NCBI RefSeq assembly: GCF_002078015.1
Contig: NZ_LWBP01000045.1
Coordinates: forward strand, 62,001-126,000
Reading direction: 5' to 3'
DNA length: 64,000 bases
DNA from: Niastella populi
GTDB lineage: Bacteria > Bacteroidota > Bacteroidia > Chitinophagales > Chitinophagaceae
Shown here: in pieces, positions 27,550-36,919 of the stretch
How positions within the stretch are numbered: the stretch's first letter is position 1
Layout of the letters: each line of letters begins with the position of its first letter
Notes under the pieces: model-generated
Databases searched by the model: none
Seen by the model: only the letters and a program-made list of their open reading frames with translations
What the model was told of the DNA's origin: nothing
Position numbers and translations under genes: made by a program

Positions 27550-27601
27550 CGTATACTAAATCAAAATAGAAACCCGCCTCCAACGAGGCGGGTTTTTTTT
27601 T
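27535..27601 (+). promoter_or_regulatory. ilv attenuator: terminator 27571-27601 and alternative antiterminator
   Basis: Terminator: 10-bp stem AACCCGCCTC / GAGGCGGGTT, loop CAAC, nine T's. Antiterminator: GGAGGTGG (27535-27542) pairs with CCGCCTCC (27574-27581) over 8 positions with one G-U, which removes the left arm of the terminator. A ribosome stalled on the Ile/Val run leaves GGAGGTGG free and allows read-through; a ribosome reaching the stop codon covers it and termination follows. The structures are read directly; the regulatory outcome is inferred from the known mechanism. Confidence 0.88.
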
Positions 27602-27766
27602 GTGCGGAAGTTTTAGCGAAGGCGGTAGTGAAAGGAGATCCGTACCGGGGGGGATAGGCGAATCGAATAGCCGGAATCAGAGGATTGAACATGAGTTTTG
27701 AACTCCGGCAACCCATTCACCATTGACCATTCACGCTCAAAACACCTTATTCTAAATAAATATCAA

Positions 27767-28663
27767 ATGGCTTACTATCATAACAATACGATCATTTATC
27801 TCAATGGCGCTTATGTAAAAGCGGCCGAGGCAACTACTGACTTCTTCGGTCAGTCGCTGCATTACGGTTATGCCGTTTTTGAAGGTATCAGATCGTACCA
27901 GACGGCCAGTGGCGAAACAAAGATCTTCAAGGCAACGGAACACTATGAGCGCCTTAAGCAGTCGGCACTTGCACTGAACATGCCCTACCACTGGGAACCC
28001 GATGAACTGATAGAGGCAACCTACGAGATATTGAGCCAGAACAATCTGCAGAATGCCTACATCAGGCCTGTAGTATATGCGCCTGCCAATATGAGCTTCA
28101 ACCCCAATAATGAATCATACATCATGATAGCGGCCTGGGAAATGGGCCTGTTCCTCGGAGAGAAATTACTGCGGGTAATGACCTCTTCGTTCCAACGGCC
28201 CAACCCGAAAGGTTTTCGCATAGAGGCCAAAGCCAGCGGTCATTATGTAAACTCTATATTAGCCAGCCAGGAAGCAAAAGCAAAAGGGTTCGATGAAGCG
28301 CTGCTGACCGATATGAACGGTTATGTGGCTGAAGGCCCCGGCGCCAACGTTTTCTTTGAAAAGAACGGTAAACTGTACACGCCGCCAACCGGCAATATCC
28401 TGCCCGGCATTACAAGGGCAACGGTAATGGAAATATGTAAAGAGTTGAACGTTCCGGTTGAAGAGCGTTTATTCACCACCGATGAATTGAAACAGGCCGA
28501 TTCCGCATTCTTTTGCGGCACGGCCGCAGAAGTGATAGGCTGGCAATCGTTCGATGAAGTAACGTTCCCCGCAAAGTGGGAAAACACCATCGGCCGCAGC
28601 ATTCAGCAGGCGTATAAGAACCGGGTTACAGAAGCGGCGAAAGGGGAATTGATTAAAAAATAG
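27767..28663 (+). CDS. ilvE: Branched-chain amino acid aminotransferase
   Basis: 298 aa from the ATG at 27767 (MAYYHNNTIIYLNGAYVKA); an upstream start at 27698 would translate intergenic repeat words (CACCATTGACCATTCACG). Fold-type IV PLP enzyme: YAVFEGIRSY, IRPVVYAP, catalytic Lys in EAKASGHYVNSILA, DMNGYVAEGPGANVF and PPTGNILPGITR. It performs the last step of Ile, Val and Leu synthesis with glutamate as donor. First structural gene after the attenuator. Confidence 0.95.
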   Translation: MAYYHNNTIIYLNGAYVKAAEATTDFFGQSLHYGYAVFEGIRSYQTASGETKIFKATEHYERLKQSALALNMPYHWEPDELIEATYEILSQNNLQNAYIRPVVYAPANMSFNPNNESYIMIAAWEMGLFLGEKLLRVMTSSFQRPNPKGFRIEAKASGHYVNSILASQEAKAKGFDEALLTDMNGYVAEGPGANVFFEKNGKLYTPPTGNILPGITRATVMEICKELNVPVEERLFTTDELKQADSAFFCGTAAEVIGWQSFDEVTFPAKWENTIGRSIQQAYKNRVTEAAKGELIKK

Positions 28664-28809
28664 AGTTTGTAGTTTGTCGTTTGGGGTTTGTGGCTGGCTC
28701 CCCGACATTCGCTAAGCTTATAGAATGGCAGGATTACGGGAATACAAATAACAACACACTAAATTACAGGTTGTTCGAAAAAATAAACGCTGAAGCATAA
28801 AGTAAACAA
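28664..28809 (+). repeat. Short word repeat between ilvE and ilvD
   Basis: 28664-28692 holds GTTTGTAGTTTGTCGTTTGGGGTTTGTGG, that is a GTTTG(T) word at about 8-base spacing. The rest of the 146-base gap has no evident terminator, so ilvD is likely read from the same transcript. Confidence 0.6.
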
Positions 28810-30495
28810 ATGGCTGAATTAAACAAGTATTCAAAAACGCTTACGCAGGATGAAACACAACCTGCCGCACAGGCCATGTTATATGGCATTGGTTTAACCG
28901 ATGAAGATCTGAAGAAAGCACAGGTAGGTATTGCCAGCATGGGTTACGATGGTAACACCTGTAACATGCACCTGAACGATCTGGCTAAAATTGTAAAGGA
29001 AGGTGTTTGGAGTAACGACCTGGTAGGGTTGATCTTCAATACCATTGGCGTAAGCGATGGCATGTCGAACGGAACCGACGGCATGCGCTATTCACTGGTA
29101 AGCCGCGATATCATTGCCGATTCAATTGAAGCGGTTTGCGGCGCCCAGTATTACGATGCGTTGATCACCATTCCCGGTTGCGATAAAAATATGCCTGGTT
29201 CGGTAATGGCAATGGGCCGTTTGAACCGCCCGTCGATAATGGTTTACGGCGGAACGATTGCCCCTGGTCATTATAAAGGCCAGGACCTGAATATAGTTTC
29301 TTCATTCGAGGCTTTGGGCCAGAAGATCGCCGGCCAGTTGAGCGATGCGGATTTCAAAGGCATTGTTATGAACAGCTGCCCCGGCGCCGGCGCCTGCGGC
29401 GGTATGTATACAGCCAACACCATGGCATCGGCCATTGAAGCGCTGGGTATGAGCCTGCCTTATTCTTCTTCCAACCCGGCCCTCAGCGAGGAAAAAAAGA
29501 AAGAATGTCTGGAAGCGGGTAAGGCTGTACGTAACCTGATGGAAAAAGATATCAAGCCCCGTGATATCATGACCCGCAAAGCCTTCGAGAATGCTATTAC
29601 CACCATTATGATCCTCGGTGGAAGCACCAATGCCGTTCTGCATTTACTCGCCATTGCTAAAAGCGTGGATGTTCCCTTAACACAGGACGATTTTCAGGCC
29701 ATCAGCAATAAGATCCCCATGCTGGCCGATTTCAAACCGAGCGGTAAATACCTGATGCAGGACCTGCACGAACATGGTGGTTTGCCTTCAGTGATGAAGT
29801 ACCTGTTACAAAAAGGACTGCTGCATGGTGATTGTTTAACGGTAACCGGTAAAACCCTGGCAGAGAACCTCGCCGCCGTTCCCGACCTCGACTTTAACAA
29901 GCAAAAGATCATTCTTCCCCTCGAGCATCCCATAAAAGCTACCGGTCACTTACAAATTCTTTACGGCAACCTCGCCGAAAAAGGCAGTGTGGCCAAGATC
30001 ACCGGTAAAGAAGGCGAACGTTTTGAAGGGCCCGCCCGGGTATTCGATGGCGAGTTTGAACTGATAGCCGGTATCCAAAGCAAAAAAGTACAACCGGGCG
30101 ATGTAGTGGTGATCCGCTACGTAGGGCCAAAAGGTGCACCGGGTATGCCTGAAATGCTGAAACCCACATCAGCCCTTATCGGTGCCGGTTTAGGGAAAAG
30201 CGTGGCGCTCATTACCGATGGCCGTTTCAGCGGCGGTACGCACGGTTTTGTTGTAGGCCACATTACCCCCGAAGCATACGACGGCGGTGGTATTGCCCTG
30301 GTAAAAGACGGTGACATCATCGAGCTGGATGCGGTTAAGAATACCATCAACCTGAAGATCAGTCCCGATGAACTGGCAAAACGCAAAGCAGCATGGAAGC
30401 AGCCGCCATTAAAAGTTAAAAAAGGAATTCTATATAAATACGCTAAGCAGGTAAAAGATGCCAGCGAAGGATGTGTAACCGATGAGATGGAATAA
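28810..30495 (+). CDS. ilvD: Dihydroxy-acid dehydratase
   Basis: 561 aa, normal length. Iron-sulfur cysteines are present in [26 protein letters not shown] and [18 protein letters not shown]; the C-terminal domain has [21 protein letters not shown]. It dehydrates dihydroxyvalerate/dihydroxy-3-methylvalerate to the keto-acids for Val and Ile. It stands in an unbroken run of ilv genes. Confidence 0.97.
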   Translation: MAELNKYSKTLTQDETQPAAQAMLYGIGLTDEDLKKAQVGIASMGYDGNTCNMHLNDLAKIVKEGVWSNDLVGLIFNTIGVSDGMSNGTDGMRYSLVSRDIIADSIEAVCGAQYYDALITIPGCDKNMPGSVMAMGRLNRPSIMVYGGTIAPGHYKGQDLNIVSSFEALGQKIAGQLSDADFKGIVMNSCPGAGACGGMYTANTMASAIEALGMSLPYSSSNPALSEEKKKECLEAGKAVRNLMEKDIKPRDIMTRKAFENAITTIMILGGSTNAVLHLLAIAKSVDVPLTQDDFQAISNKIPMLADFKPSGKYLMQDLHEHGGLPSVMKYLLQKGLLHGDCLTVTGKTLAENLAAVPDLDFNKQKIILPLEHPIKATGHLQILYGNLAEKGSVAKITGKEGERFEGPARVFDGEFELIAGIQSKKVQPGDVVVIRYVGPKGAPGMPEMLKPTSALIGAGLGKSVALITDGRFSGGTHGFVVGHITPEAYDGGGIALVKDGDIIELDAVKNTINLKISPDELAKRKAAWKQPPLKVKKGILYKYAKQVKDASEGCVTDEME

Positions 30496-30564
30496 ACGAT
30501 GCCATTGGATCGGGCAACATAAGAACAGGAACTAAACCGACAATTGAATCACAAAAAAAAGTTT

Positions 30565-32310
30565 ATGAGTACAATCGAAAAGGCACCTGCCAAAGGAAAG
30601 ACGAAAGAGAAGCCAGCAGTAAAAAATATCAGCGGCTCGGTCGCAGTGTTGGAAGCATTCCTTGAAGAAGGTGTCAGTACCATCTTTGGGTATCCGGGTG
30701 GCGCTATCATGCCTATCTATGATGCGCTGTATGATTACCAGGAAAAACTGCGTCATATACTGGTGCGTCATGAACAGGGTGGCATACATGCCGCTCAGGG
30801 TTATGCGCGCTCATCGGGCGATGTGGGTGTGGTGTTTGCTACCAGCGGTCCCGGCGCCACCAACCTGGTAACGGGTTTGGCCGATGCCATGATAGATAGT
30901 ACACCGCTTGTGTGCATCACCGGTCAGGTGTTTGCCCATTTGCTGGGAACAGATGCGTTTCAGGAAACGGATGTGATCAATATAACTACGCCGGTTACCA
31001 AATGGAACTACCAGGTAACGGACGCTACCGAAATTCCTTCGGTGCTGGCAAAGGCATTTTACATTGCCCGCAGCGGCCGCCCCGGTCCCGTGTTGATCGA
31101 TATCACCAAGAACGCCCAGTTACAAAAGTTCGATTACGAAGGATATACAAAATGCGATCATGTGCGCAGCTACCGCCCGAAACCGATCGTACGTAAAGAG
31201 TACATTGCCGAAGCGGCGAAGCTGATCAATGAAGCAGAAAAACCGTTTGTGATCTTTGGTCAGGGCGTAATTCTCGGAAAAGCAGAACAGGAATTTATAA
31301 AGTTCATAGAAAAGGCCGGTATCCCCACCGCCTGGACCATTATGGGACTGAGCGCTATTCCTTCAGATCACCCGCTGAATGTGGGCATGCTGGGAATGCA
31401 CGGGAACTATGGTCCGAATGTATTGACCAATGAATGCGATGTATTGATTGCGATCGGTATGCGGTTCGACGACCGCGTTACCGGCCGCCTCGATAAATAT
31501 GCCAAACAGGCAAAAGTGATCCACCTCGATATCGATCCGGCCGAGGTTGACAAGAACGTAAAGTCAACAGTACCGGTTTGGGGCGATTGTAAAGAAACCC
31601 TGCCGTTGCTCACCGCACAGATAGAGCAGAAAGTGTATCCGCAGTGGTTGCAAAAGTTCAAAGACATGATGAAGGAAGAAGAGGATTCCTGCATTACGCC
31701 TGAACTGAACCCCACCAGCGATCAGCTGACCATGGGTGAAGTAATAAAAAACCTGAACGAACTGACCGGCGGCGATGCCATCATTGTAACCGACGTAGGC
31801 CAGCACCAGATGGTGGCCTGCCGGTATGCAAAATTCACGCAATCGAAAAGTAATGTTACTTCAGGCGGTTTGGGAACCATGGGCTTTGCCTTACCTGCAG
31901 CAATAGGTGCAAAAATGGGCGCGCCCGAAAGAACGACCGTTGCCATCATTGGCGATGGTGGTTTCCAGATGACCCTGCAGGAACTGGGAACAATTATGCA
32001 GTCGGAGATCGATGTAAAGATCCTGATCCTGAACAACCAGTTCCTTGGCATGGTGCGCCAGTGGCAGCAGCTCTTCCACGATAAACGCTATTCATTCGTG
32101 GATATAGCCAGCCCCGATTTTGTTCAGGTTGCCAAGGGGTATAACATTCCCGGACAAAGTGTTTCAAAGCGCGCCGACCTGAAAAAGGCATTGACCGAAA
32201 TGCTGAATACAAAAGGCGCTTACCTGCTTGAAGTAATGGTTGGCAAGGAGAACAATGTGTTCCCGATGGTGCCACAGGGTTGCAGTGTAGCGGAAATACG
32301 TTTAAAATAA
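30565..32310 (+). CDS. ilvB: Acetolactate synthase, catalytic subunit
   Basis: 581 aa from the ATG at 30565 (MSTIEKAPAKGKTKEK); the TTG at 30544 is a weaker candidate. TPP enzyme: FGYPGGAIMPIYDAL and the catalytic Glu in VRHEQGGIHAAQGYAR at the N-terminal PYR domain, SGPGATN, a central FAD/Rossmann domain (FDDRVTG), and the C-terminal PP domain with GDGGFQMTLQELGT...NN. It condenses pyruvate with pyruvate or 2-ketobutyrate. The regulatory subunit ilvN follows after one unrelated gene. Confidence 0.96.
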   Translation: MSTIEKAPAKGKTKEKPAVKNISGSVAVLEAFLEEGVSTIFGYPGGAIMPIYDALYDYQEKLRHILVRHEQGGIHAAQGYARSSGDVGVVFATSGPGATNLVTGLADAMIDSTPLVCITGQVFAHLLGTDAFQETDVINITTPVTKWNYQVTDATEIPSVLAKAFYIARSGRPGPVLIDITKNAQLQKFDYEGYTKCDHVRSYRPKPIVRKEYIAEAAKLINEAEKPFVIFGQGVILGKAEQEFIKFIEKAGIPTAWTIMGLSAIPSDHPLNVGMLGMHGNYGPNVLTNECDVLIAIGMRFDDRVTGRLDKYAKQAKVIHLDIDPAEVDKNVKSTVPVWGDCKETLPLLTAQIEQKVYPQWLQKFKDMMKEEEDSCITPELNPTSDQLTMGEVIKNLNELTGGDAIIVTDVGQHQMVACRYAKFTQSKSNVTSGGLGTMGFALPAAIGAKMGAPERTTVAIIGDGGFQMTLQELGTIMQSEIDVKILILNNQFLGMVRQWQQLFHDKRYSFVDIASPDFVQVAKGYNIPGQSVSKRADLKKALTEMLNTKGAYLLEVMVGKENNVFPMVPQGCSVAEIRLK

Positions 32311-32324
32311 AAAGCGAACAGCGA

Positions 32325-33098
32325 ATGGCTATCACAGAAAATACCTGGAATACTTCACTGTACGATAAAAAACATGATTTTGTTTTTAAGTACGGCGAAT
32401 ACCTGGTGCAGATGCTGACCCCACAGGAAGGCGAACGCATACTGGATATAGGCTGTGGTACCGGTTACCTTACCAACCTGATCGCCGCCTCGGGGGCATT
32501 TGTTACCGGCATGGATAACTCGATCGATATGATCGCCAAAGCACGTAATGAGTATCCGCACCTGCCATTCAGGCTGGCATCAGTAACCGATTTCGACTTT
32601 AATGAACCATTCGACGCCATGTTCTCCAATGCGGTACTGCACTGGGTAACCGAAAAAGAGCAGGCTGTTAAAAGCATGTACAACAACCTGAAGCCCGGCG
32701 GGCGGCTGGTGTTGGAAATGGGTGGAAAGGGAAATGTGGAAAAGATCACACATGCATTGAAACAGGCTTTGCAGAACCATGGTTACAAAGCGCAGGCAAA
32801 CCGCGAGATCTGGTATTTTCCTTCAGTAAGTGAATATACCGGGTTGCTTGAAAAGCAGGGGTTCAGGGTAACATACGCCGCTCATTATAATCGCGAAACG
32901 GAGTTGAAGGATACGCAGCAGGGCATTAAAGACTGGGTGCATATGTTTGGCGGTGCTTTTCTGGAAGGCGTTGACGCGAAAGCGAAAGAAGTCATTCTGG
33001 AAGAAGTACAGGATACATTACGGCAAACCCAGTTCAGAAATCAGAAATGGTATGCAGATTATAAAAGATTGCGCGTAGTGGCCATTAAAGAAAATTAA
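32325..33098 (+). CDS. Class I SAM-dependent methyltransferase
   Basis: 257 aa from the ATG at 32325 (MAITENTWNTSLYDKKHDF), 14 bases after the ilvB stop. SAM-binding motif I is ILDIGCGTGYLTNLIA, followed by GMDNSIDMIAKAR, FDAMFSNAVLHWV and LKPGGRLVLEMGGKGN. It resembles trans-aconitate/malonyl-ACP-type small-acid methyltransferases (LHWV motif), but the substrate is not readable. Its place between the two acetolactate synthase subunit genes, on the same strand without a terminator, suggests co-expression with the ilv operon. Confidence 0.85.
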   Translation: MAITENTWNTSLYDKKHDFVFKYGEYLVQMLTPQEGERILDIGCGTGYLTNLIAASGAFVTGMDNSIDMIAKARNEYPHLPFRLASVTDFDFNEPFDAMFSNAVLHWVTEKEQAVKSMYNNLKPGGRLVLEMGGKGNVEKITHALKQALQNHGYKAQANREIWYFPSVSEYTGLLEKQGFRVTYAAHYNRETELKDTQQGIKDWVHMFGGAFLEGVDAKAKEVILEEVQDTLRQTQFRNQKWYADYKRLRVVAIKEN

Positions 33099-33167
33099 AG
33101 TACAAACCGATATTTATCATTGGAAACCGTGTTGCGGTTAGTGGCACGGTTGATAATAAGTCACATC

Positions 33168-33755
33168 ATGAAACAGGAATTCACTGTAACGGTATATACT
33201 GAGAACCAGATCGGGTTGCTGAACCGGATCGCAATCATGTTCTCACGCCGTAAGATCAATATTGAAAGTTTGAACACTTCTCCTTCTGAAATAGAAGGCA
33301 TACACCGGTTTACCATTGTTATCAATGAACTGGAAGAAGTGGTGAAAAAGCTGGCCCGCCAGATAGAAAAACAGGTGGAAGTATTGAAAGCCTATTACAA
33401 TACCAATGATGAGATCGTTTGGCAGGAACTGGCTTTGTACAAAGTGCCTACCGATGAAATTGCAGAAAAAGTAAAGGTAGAGCGCCTGTTACGCGAGTAT
33501 GGCGCCCGCGCGGTGGTGATCAGAAAAGATTACACCGTGTTTGAAACAACCGGTCAGCGCGAGGAGATCAACAAACTGATAGCTGTACTGGAACCATACG
33601 GACTGATCGAGTTCGTACGCAGCGCCCGGGTTGCTATCATCAAGGCCAGCAGCGGTTTTCACAGCAAACTGAAAGAGTTTGAAAAACGCGAGCCAGGCGA
33701 AGAAGTGATAGAGAACGAATACCTGGGTCAGGGCGATCAGGTGTTTACGATGTAA
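33168..33755 (+). CDS. ilvN: Acetolactate synthase, regulatory subunit
   Basis: 195 aa from the ATG at 33168 (MKQEFTVTVYTENQIGLLNRIA); an earlier TTG at 33120 is less likely. The N-terminal ACT domain has the effector-loop pattern NQIGLLNRIAIMFSRRKINIESL, and a second ACT-like C-terminal domain carries LEPYGLIEFVRSARVAIIK, common to IlvN/IlvH. It binds valine and stabilises IlvB. About 30-40 residues longer than E. coli IlvH, with an acidic tail after KLKEFEKREPGEE. Confidence 0.93.
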   Translation: MKQEFTVTVYTENQIGLLNRIAIMFSRRKINIESLNTSPSEIEGIHRFTIVINELEEVVKKLARQIEKQVEVLKAYYNTNDEIVWQELALYKVPTDEIAEKVKVERLLREYGARAVVIRKDYTVFETTGQREEINKLIAVLEPYGLIEFVRSARVAIIKASSGFHSKLKEFEKREPGEEVIENEYLGQGDQVFTM

Positions 33756-33955
33756 AGGCAGAAGGCTAAATGCTAAAGGCAAAAGGCTGAAAGCTTAAGA
33801 CAGTTGCCCGCGTAAGCATGCCCGAATGTAGGGAGGCTGCGTTAAGCACAAAAGCAGAACGCGGAATGCAAATACAGGATTCCGGAAAATTATAAAACTT
33901 TCTAAAATTAGGGTTAAGCGTTAAGCCTTCAGCGTTTAGCGTTCGGCCTTAAAAA
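33756..33955. repeat. Inverted pair of word repeats (AAGGCTAAATGC type)
   Basis: 33755-33800 repeats AGGCAGAAGGCTAAATGCTAAAGGC-like words; 33912-33950 carries AAGCGTTAAGCCTTCAGCG, roughly the reverse complement. The gap of 227 bases before ilvC contains no gene; TTTAGGGTT near 33905 was noted but not called. Confidence 0.65.
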
Positions 33956-33982
33956 AACCAATAACAATAAACATTCTCAACA

Positions 33983-35050
33983 ATGGCAAAATTAAATTTC
34001 GGCGGGGTGGAAGAAAACGTAGTAACTCGTGATGAGTTCCCACTTGCCAAAGCGCAGCAGGTATTGAAAAATGAAACGGTAGCTGTGATCGGCTACGGCG
34101 TACAGGGACCGGGTCAGGCGCTGAACCAAAAAGACAATGGTATCAATGTAATAGTTGGTCAACGCAAAAATTCAAAAACCTGGGATAAAGCGGTGAAAGA
34201 TGGTTTTGTACCCGGCGAAACATTGTTCGAAATTGAAGAAGCATTACAACGCGGTACGATCATTTGCTACCTGTTGAGCGATGCTGCGCAAATTCAATTA
34301 TGGCCTACCGTTAAAAAACACCTGACTGCAGGTAAAGCATTATATTTCTCACATGGTTTCGGTATCACTTTCAACGAGCAAACCGGTATCGTTCCTCCCA
34401 AGGATGTAGACGTGTTCCTGGTTGCTCCTAAAGGTTCTGGTACTTCATTACGCCGTATGTTCCTGCAAGGCCGTGGCCTCAACAGCAGCTACGCTATTTT
34501 CCAGGATGCTACCGGTAAAGCAAAAGAAAGAGTAGTTGCTTTAGGTATTGCCGTTGGTAGCGGTTACCTGTTCGAAACTGATTTCAAAAAAGAAGTATAC
34601 AGCGATCTTACCGGCGAAAGAGGCACATTGATGGGTGCTATTCAGGGTATCTTCGCTGCTCAATACCAGGTATTGCGCAGTAAAGGTCATACTCCTTCCG
34701 AAGCTTTCAACGAAACTGTAGAAGAACTGACCCAGTCGCTGATGCCATTGGTTGCAGAAAATGGTATGGACTGGATGTACGCCAACTGTAGCACAACTGC
34801 ACAACGCGGCGCTCTGGACTGGTGGAAGAAATTCCGCGATGCTACATTGCCTGTGTTCAACGACCTGTATGAAAGCGTAGCAACCGGTAAAGAATCTCAA
34901 CGTTCTATCGACAGCAACAGCCAGGCAGATTACCGTGAGAAACTGGAAGCTGAGCTGAAAGAACTGCGTGAAAGCGAAATGTGGCAGGCTGGTAAAACAG
35001 TTCGCAGTCTTCGTCCTGAGAATCAAAAACCGGCCGAAGTAACGGCATAA
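33983..35050 (+). CDS. ilvC: Ketol-acid reductoisomerase (class I)
   Basis: 355 aa. NADPH-binding loop VIGYGVQGPGQALNQ, phosphate-contact GQRKNSKTW, substrate region FSHGFGITF and VAPKGSGTSLRRMF; Mg-binding SDLTGERGTLMGAIQGIF and VEELTQSLMPLV. Length fits class I plus a short C-terminal tail. It isomerises and reduces acetolactate/acetohydroxybutyrate. The gene visibly avoids rare codons (frequent CTG, GCT, GGT), as expected for an abundant enzyme. Confidence 0.96.
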   Translation: MAKLNFGGVEENVVTRDEFPLAKAQQVLKNETVAVIGYGVQGPGQALNQKDNGINVIVGQRKNSKTWDKAVKDGFVPGETLFEIEEALQRGTIICYLLSDAAQIQLWPTVKKHLTAGKALYFSHGFGITFNEQTGIVPPKDVDVFLVAPKGSGTSLRRMFLQGRGLNSSYAIFQDATGKAKERVVALGIAVGSGYLFETDFKKEVYSDLTGERGTLMGAIQGIFAAQYQVLRSKGHTPSEAFNETVEELTQSLMPLVAENGMDWMYANCSTTAQRGALDWWKKFRDATLPVFNDLYESVATGKESQRSIDSNSQADYREKLEAELKELRESEMWQAGKTVRSLRPENQKPAEVTA

Positions 35051-35275
35051 AGTCAATAGGCAATAGACAATAGGCAATAGACAAAAGAACGGGTGCGTAC
35101 CTCGCTGCAGGCGGGTTGTCGAAGTGCTGAAATGTGATTTGCCAATTGTCCATTGCCTATTGCCAATTAAGAAATTAGCCACCGGTTCACATTGAAGAAA
35201 CGTTCCGCAATTTGTATCTGGCGTTTGGCGTTCCGCGTTAAGCGTTCTGCATTAAGCGTTCTGCGTTTTCTGATA
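35051..35275. repeat. Inverted word-repeat element (GGCAATAGACAATA type)
   Basis: 35051-35086 repeats CAATAGGCAATAGACAATAGG; 35138-35169 carries CCAATTGTCCATTGCCTATTG, its reverse complement with drift. A second, unrelated word follows at 35220-35272 (GCGTTCTGCATTAAGCGTTC). The arms could fold into a long stem between ilvC and ilvA. Confidence 0.75.
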
Positions 35276-35318
35276 ACTAAAACAACGGTGGCTAATTTTT
35301 TTTTAACTCAAATCGAAT

Positions 35319-36575
35319 ATGAGTACAGTCACAAATACAAGGCCTGAGCTGGAATTTCATAAAGCGGCATTGCGGTTGAGGAAAGTGGTGCACAAAACAC
35401 CGCTGATGTACAATCACAATCTGTCGAAGAAGTACCAGTGCAGCGTGTATCTTAAGAGAGAGGATCTGCAGGTGGTACGTTCGTACAAACTGCGGGGCGC
35501 ATATAATATGATGAGCAGTTTGACCGCTGAGGAACTGCAGCACGGGGTGGTATGCGCCAGTGCAGGCAATCATGCACAGGGTTTTGCATACTCGTGCAAA
35601 AAGCTCAATGTGAAAGGGGTGGTTTTCATGCCTATCATAACACCTAACCAGAAGGTGAACCAAACGAAGATGTTTGGCGAAGAAAATATAGAGATCCAAC
35701 TGATCGGCGATACATTCGACGATTGTGCAGTTGCTGCAAAAAAGTTTACTGAAGAGAACGGCATGATCTTTATTCCGCCGTTCGATGATTACCGTATTAT
35801 TGAAGGGCAGGGTACTGTTGGCGTTGAGATCCTGGAAGAACAATCGGATGTCGATTATTTGTTCGTTCCCGTAGGCGGCGGCGGTTTAAGTGCAGGCGTA
35901 GGCTCGTATCTGAAAACATATTCACCTAAAACAAAAGTGATAGGCCTTGAGCCGGAAGGCGCTCCATCGATGTATGAAGCGTTGAAAGCCGGTTCGCCTG
36001 TAACGTTGAATGAAATAGATCGTTTTGTTGATGGGGCGGCTGTAAAAAGAGTAGGGGAGTTGACGTTCCCTATTTGTAAAGAGGTGTTGGATGATATGCA
36101 TCTTGTGGCGGAAGGAAAGATCTGTTCTACCATTTTGAAATTGTATAATGAAGATGCGATAGTGGTAGAACCTGCAGGTGCGTTATCGATAGCTGCGCTG
36201 GACGACTATGCCGATGTGATAAAAGGAAAGACAGTGGTATGCATTGTAAGCGGCAGTAACAATGATATCGATCGTATGCAGGAGATAAAGGAGCGAAGCC
36301 TGCAATACGAAGGATTGAAGCATTATTTCCTTATCAGGTTTGCACAAAGACCCGGTGCACTGAAAGAGTTTGTGAATCATGTGCTGGGACCGAATGATGA
36401 TATTACAAGGTTTGAGTACATGCAAAAGACGAATAAAGAATCGGGTCCGGCCCTGGTGGGTGTGGAGTTAAAGAAAAAAGAAGATTACGATATACTGTTG
36501 CAGAACATGCAACGTTATAACATAAACTATACGGCGTTGAACAAGAACGACACGCTGTTTGGGTATTTGGTATAG
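35319..36575 (+). CDS. ilvA: Threonine ammonia-lyase (biosynthetic, one ACT-like domain)
   Basis: 418 aa. PLP-binding Lys in VVRSYKLRGAYNMM, SAGNHAQGFAY, a glycine-rich VPVGGGGLSAGVG phosphate cup, and CIVSGSNND. After about residue 325 a single ACT-like domain follows (LIRFAQRPGALKEFVNHVLG), as in B. subtilis IlvA and unlike the two-domain enterobacterial form. It makes 2-ketobutyrate from threonine and so links the thr operon of this window to isoleucine. Confidence 0.95.
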   Translation: MSTVTNTRPELEFHKAALRLRKVVHKTPLMYNHNLSKKYQCSVYLKREDLQVVRSYKLRGAYNMMSSLTAEELQHGVVCASAGNHAQGFAYSCKKLNVKGVVFMPIITPNQKVNQTKMFGEENIEIQLIGDTFDDCAVAAKKFTEENGMIFIPPFDDYRIIEGQGTVGVEILEEQSDVDYLFVPVGGGGLSAGVGSYLKTYSPKTKVIGLEPEGAPSMYEALKAGSPVTLNEIDRFVDGAAVKRVGELTFPICKEVLDDMHLVAEGKICSTILKLYNEDAIVVEPAGALSIAALDDYADVIKGKTVVCIVSGSNNDIDRMQEIKERSLQYEGLKHYFLIRFAQRPGALKEFVNHVLGPNDDITRFEYMQKTNKESGPALVGVELKKKEDYDILLQNMQRYNINYTALNKNDTLFGYLV

Positions 36576-36602
36576 TAAACATTGTTATCTGTTTAAGTGG
36601 TG

Positions 36603-36631
36603 GCCTCTCCGGATACGGAGGGGCTTTTTTT
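36603..36631 (+). terminator. Intrinsic terminator after ilvA
   Basis: Stem GCCTCTCCG / CGGAGGGGC (one G-U) with loop GATA and seven T's, 28 bases after the ilvA stop codon. It closes the leu/ilv region. Confidence 0.92.
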
Positions 36632-36639
36632 GTGGAGAT

Positions 36640-36800
36640 GAAGAAAGGAAATACAGAACATCGAATGTTGAATGGCCAATGTAGAATGTTGAAGTGGAAT
36701 ACAGGGGAATGAGAAATGAAGAATGAAGAATGAGAAATGAGAAAGGGAATACAGAAGTAACGAATGTTGAATGTCGAATTTCAAATATTGAATGTTGAAG
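36640..36800 (+). repeat. Word repeat (GAATGTTGAATG / GAAATGAGAAATG)
   Basis: Drifting copies of ATCGAATGTTGAATGG and GAATGAAGAATGAGAAATG alternate over 160 bases. The same words flank the REP-like elements at 9151 and 13229 and form the inverted pair at 42850-42936. No gene is supported here. Confidence 0.7.
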
Positions 36801-36919
36801 AGAAGGCTATTACAAAGCTGTTTATTAAGAATGGTATGTTGTGGGTTATAAGCTGGGGTTGTGATGTCTAAATGGTGCGGCAATTTTGGCACATCGGCAA
36901 GTTATCGAATTGGCTAATT

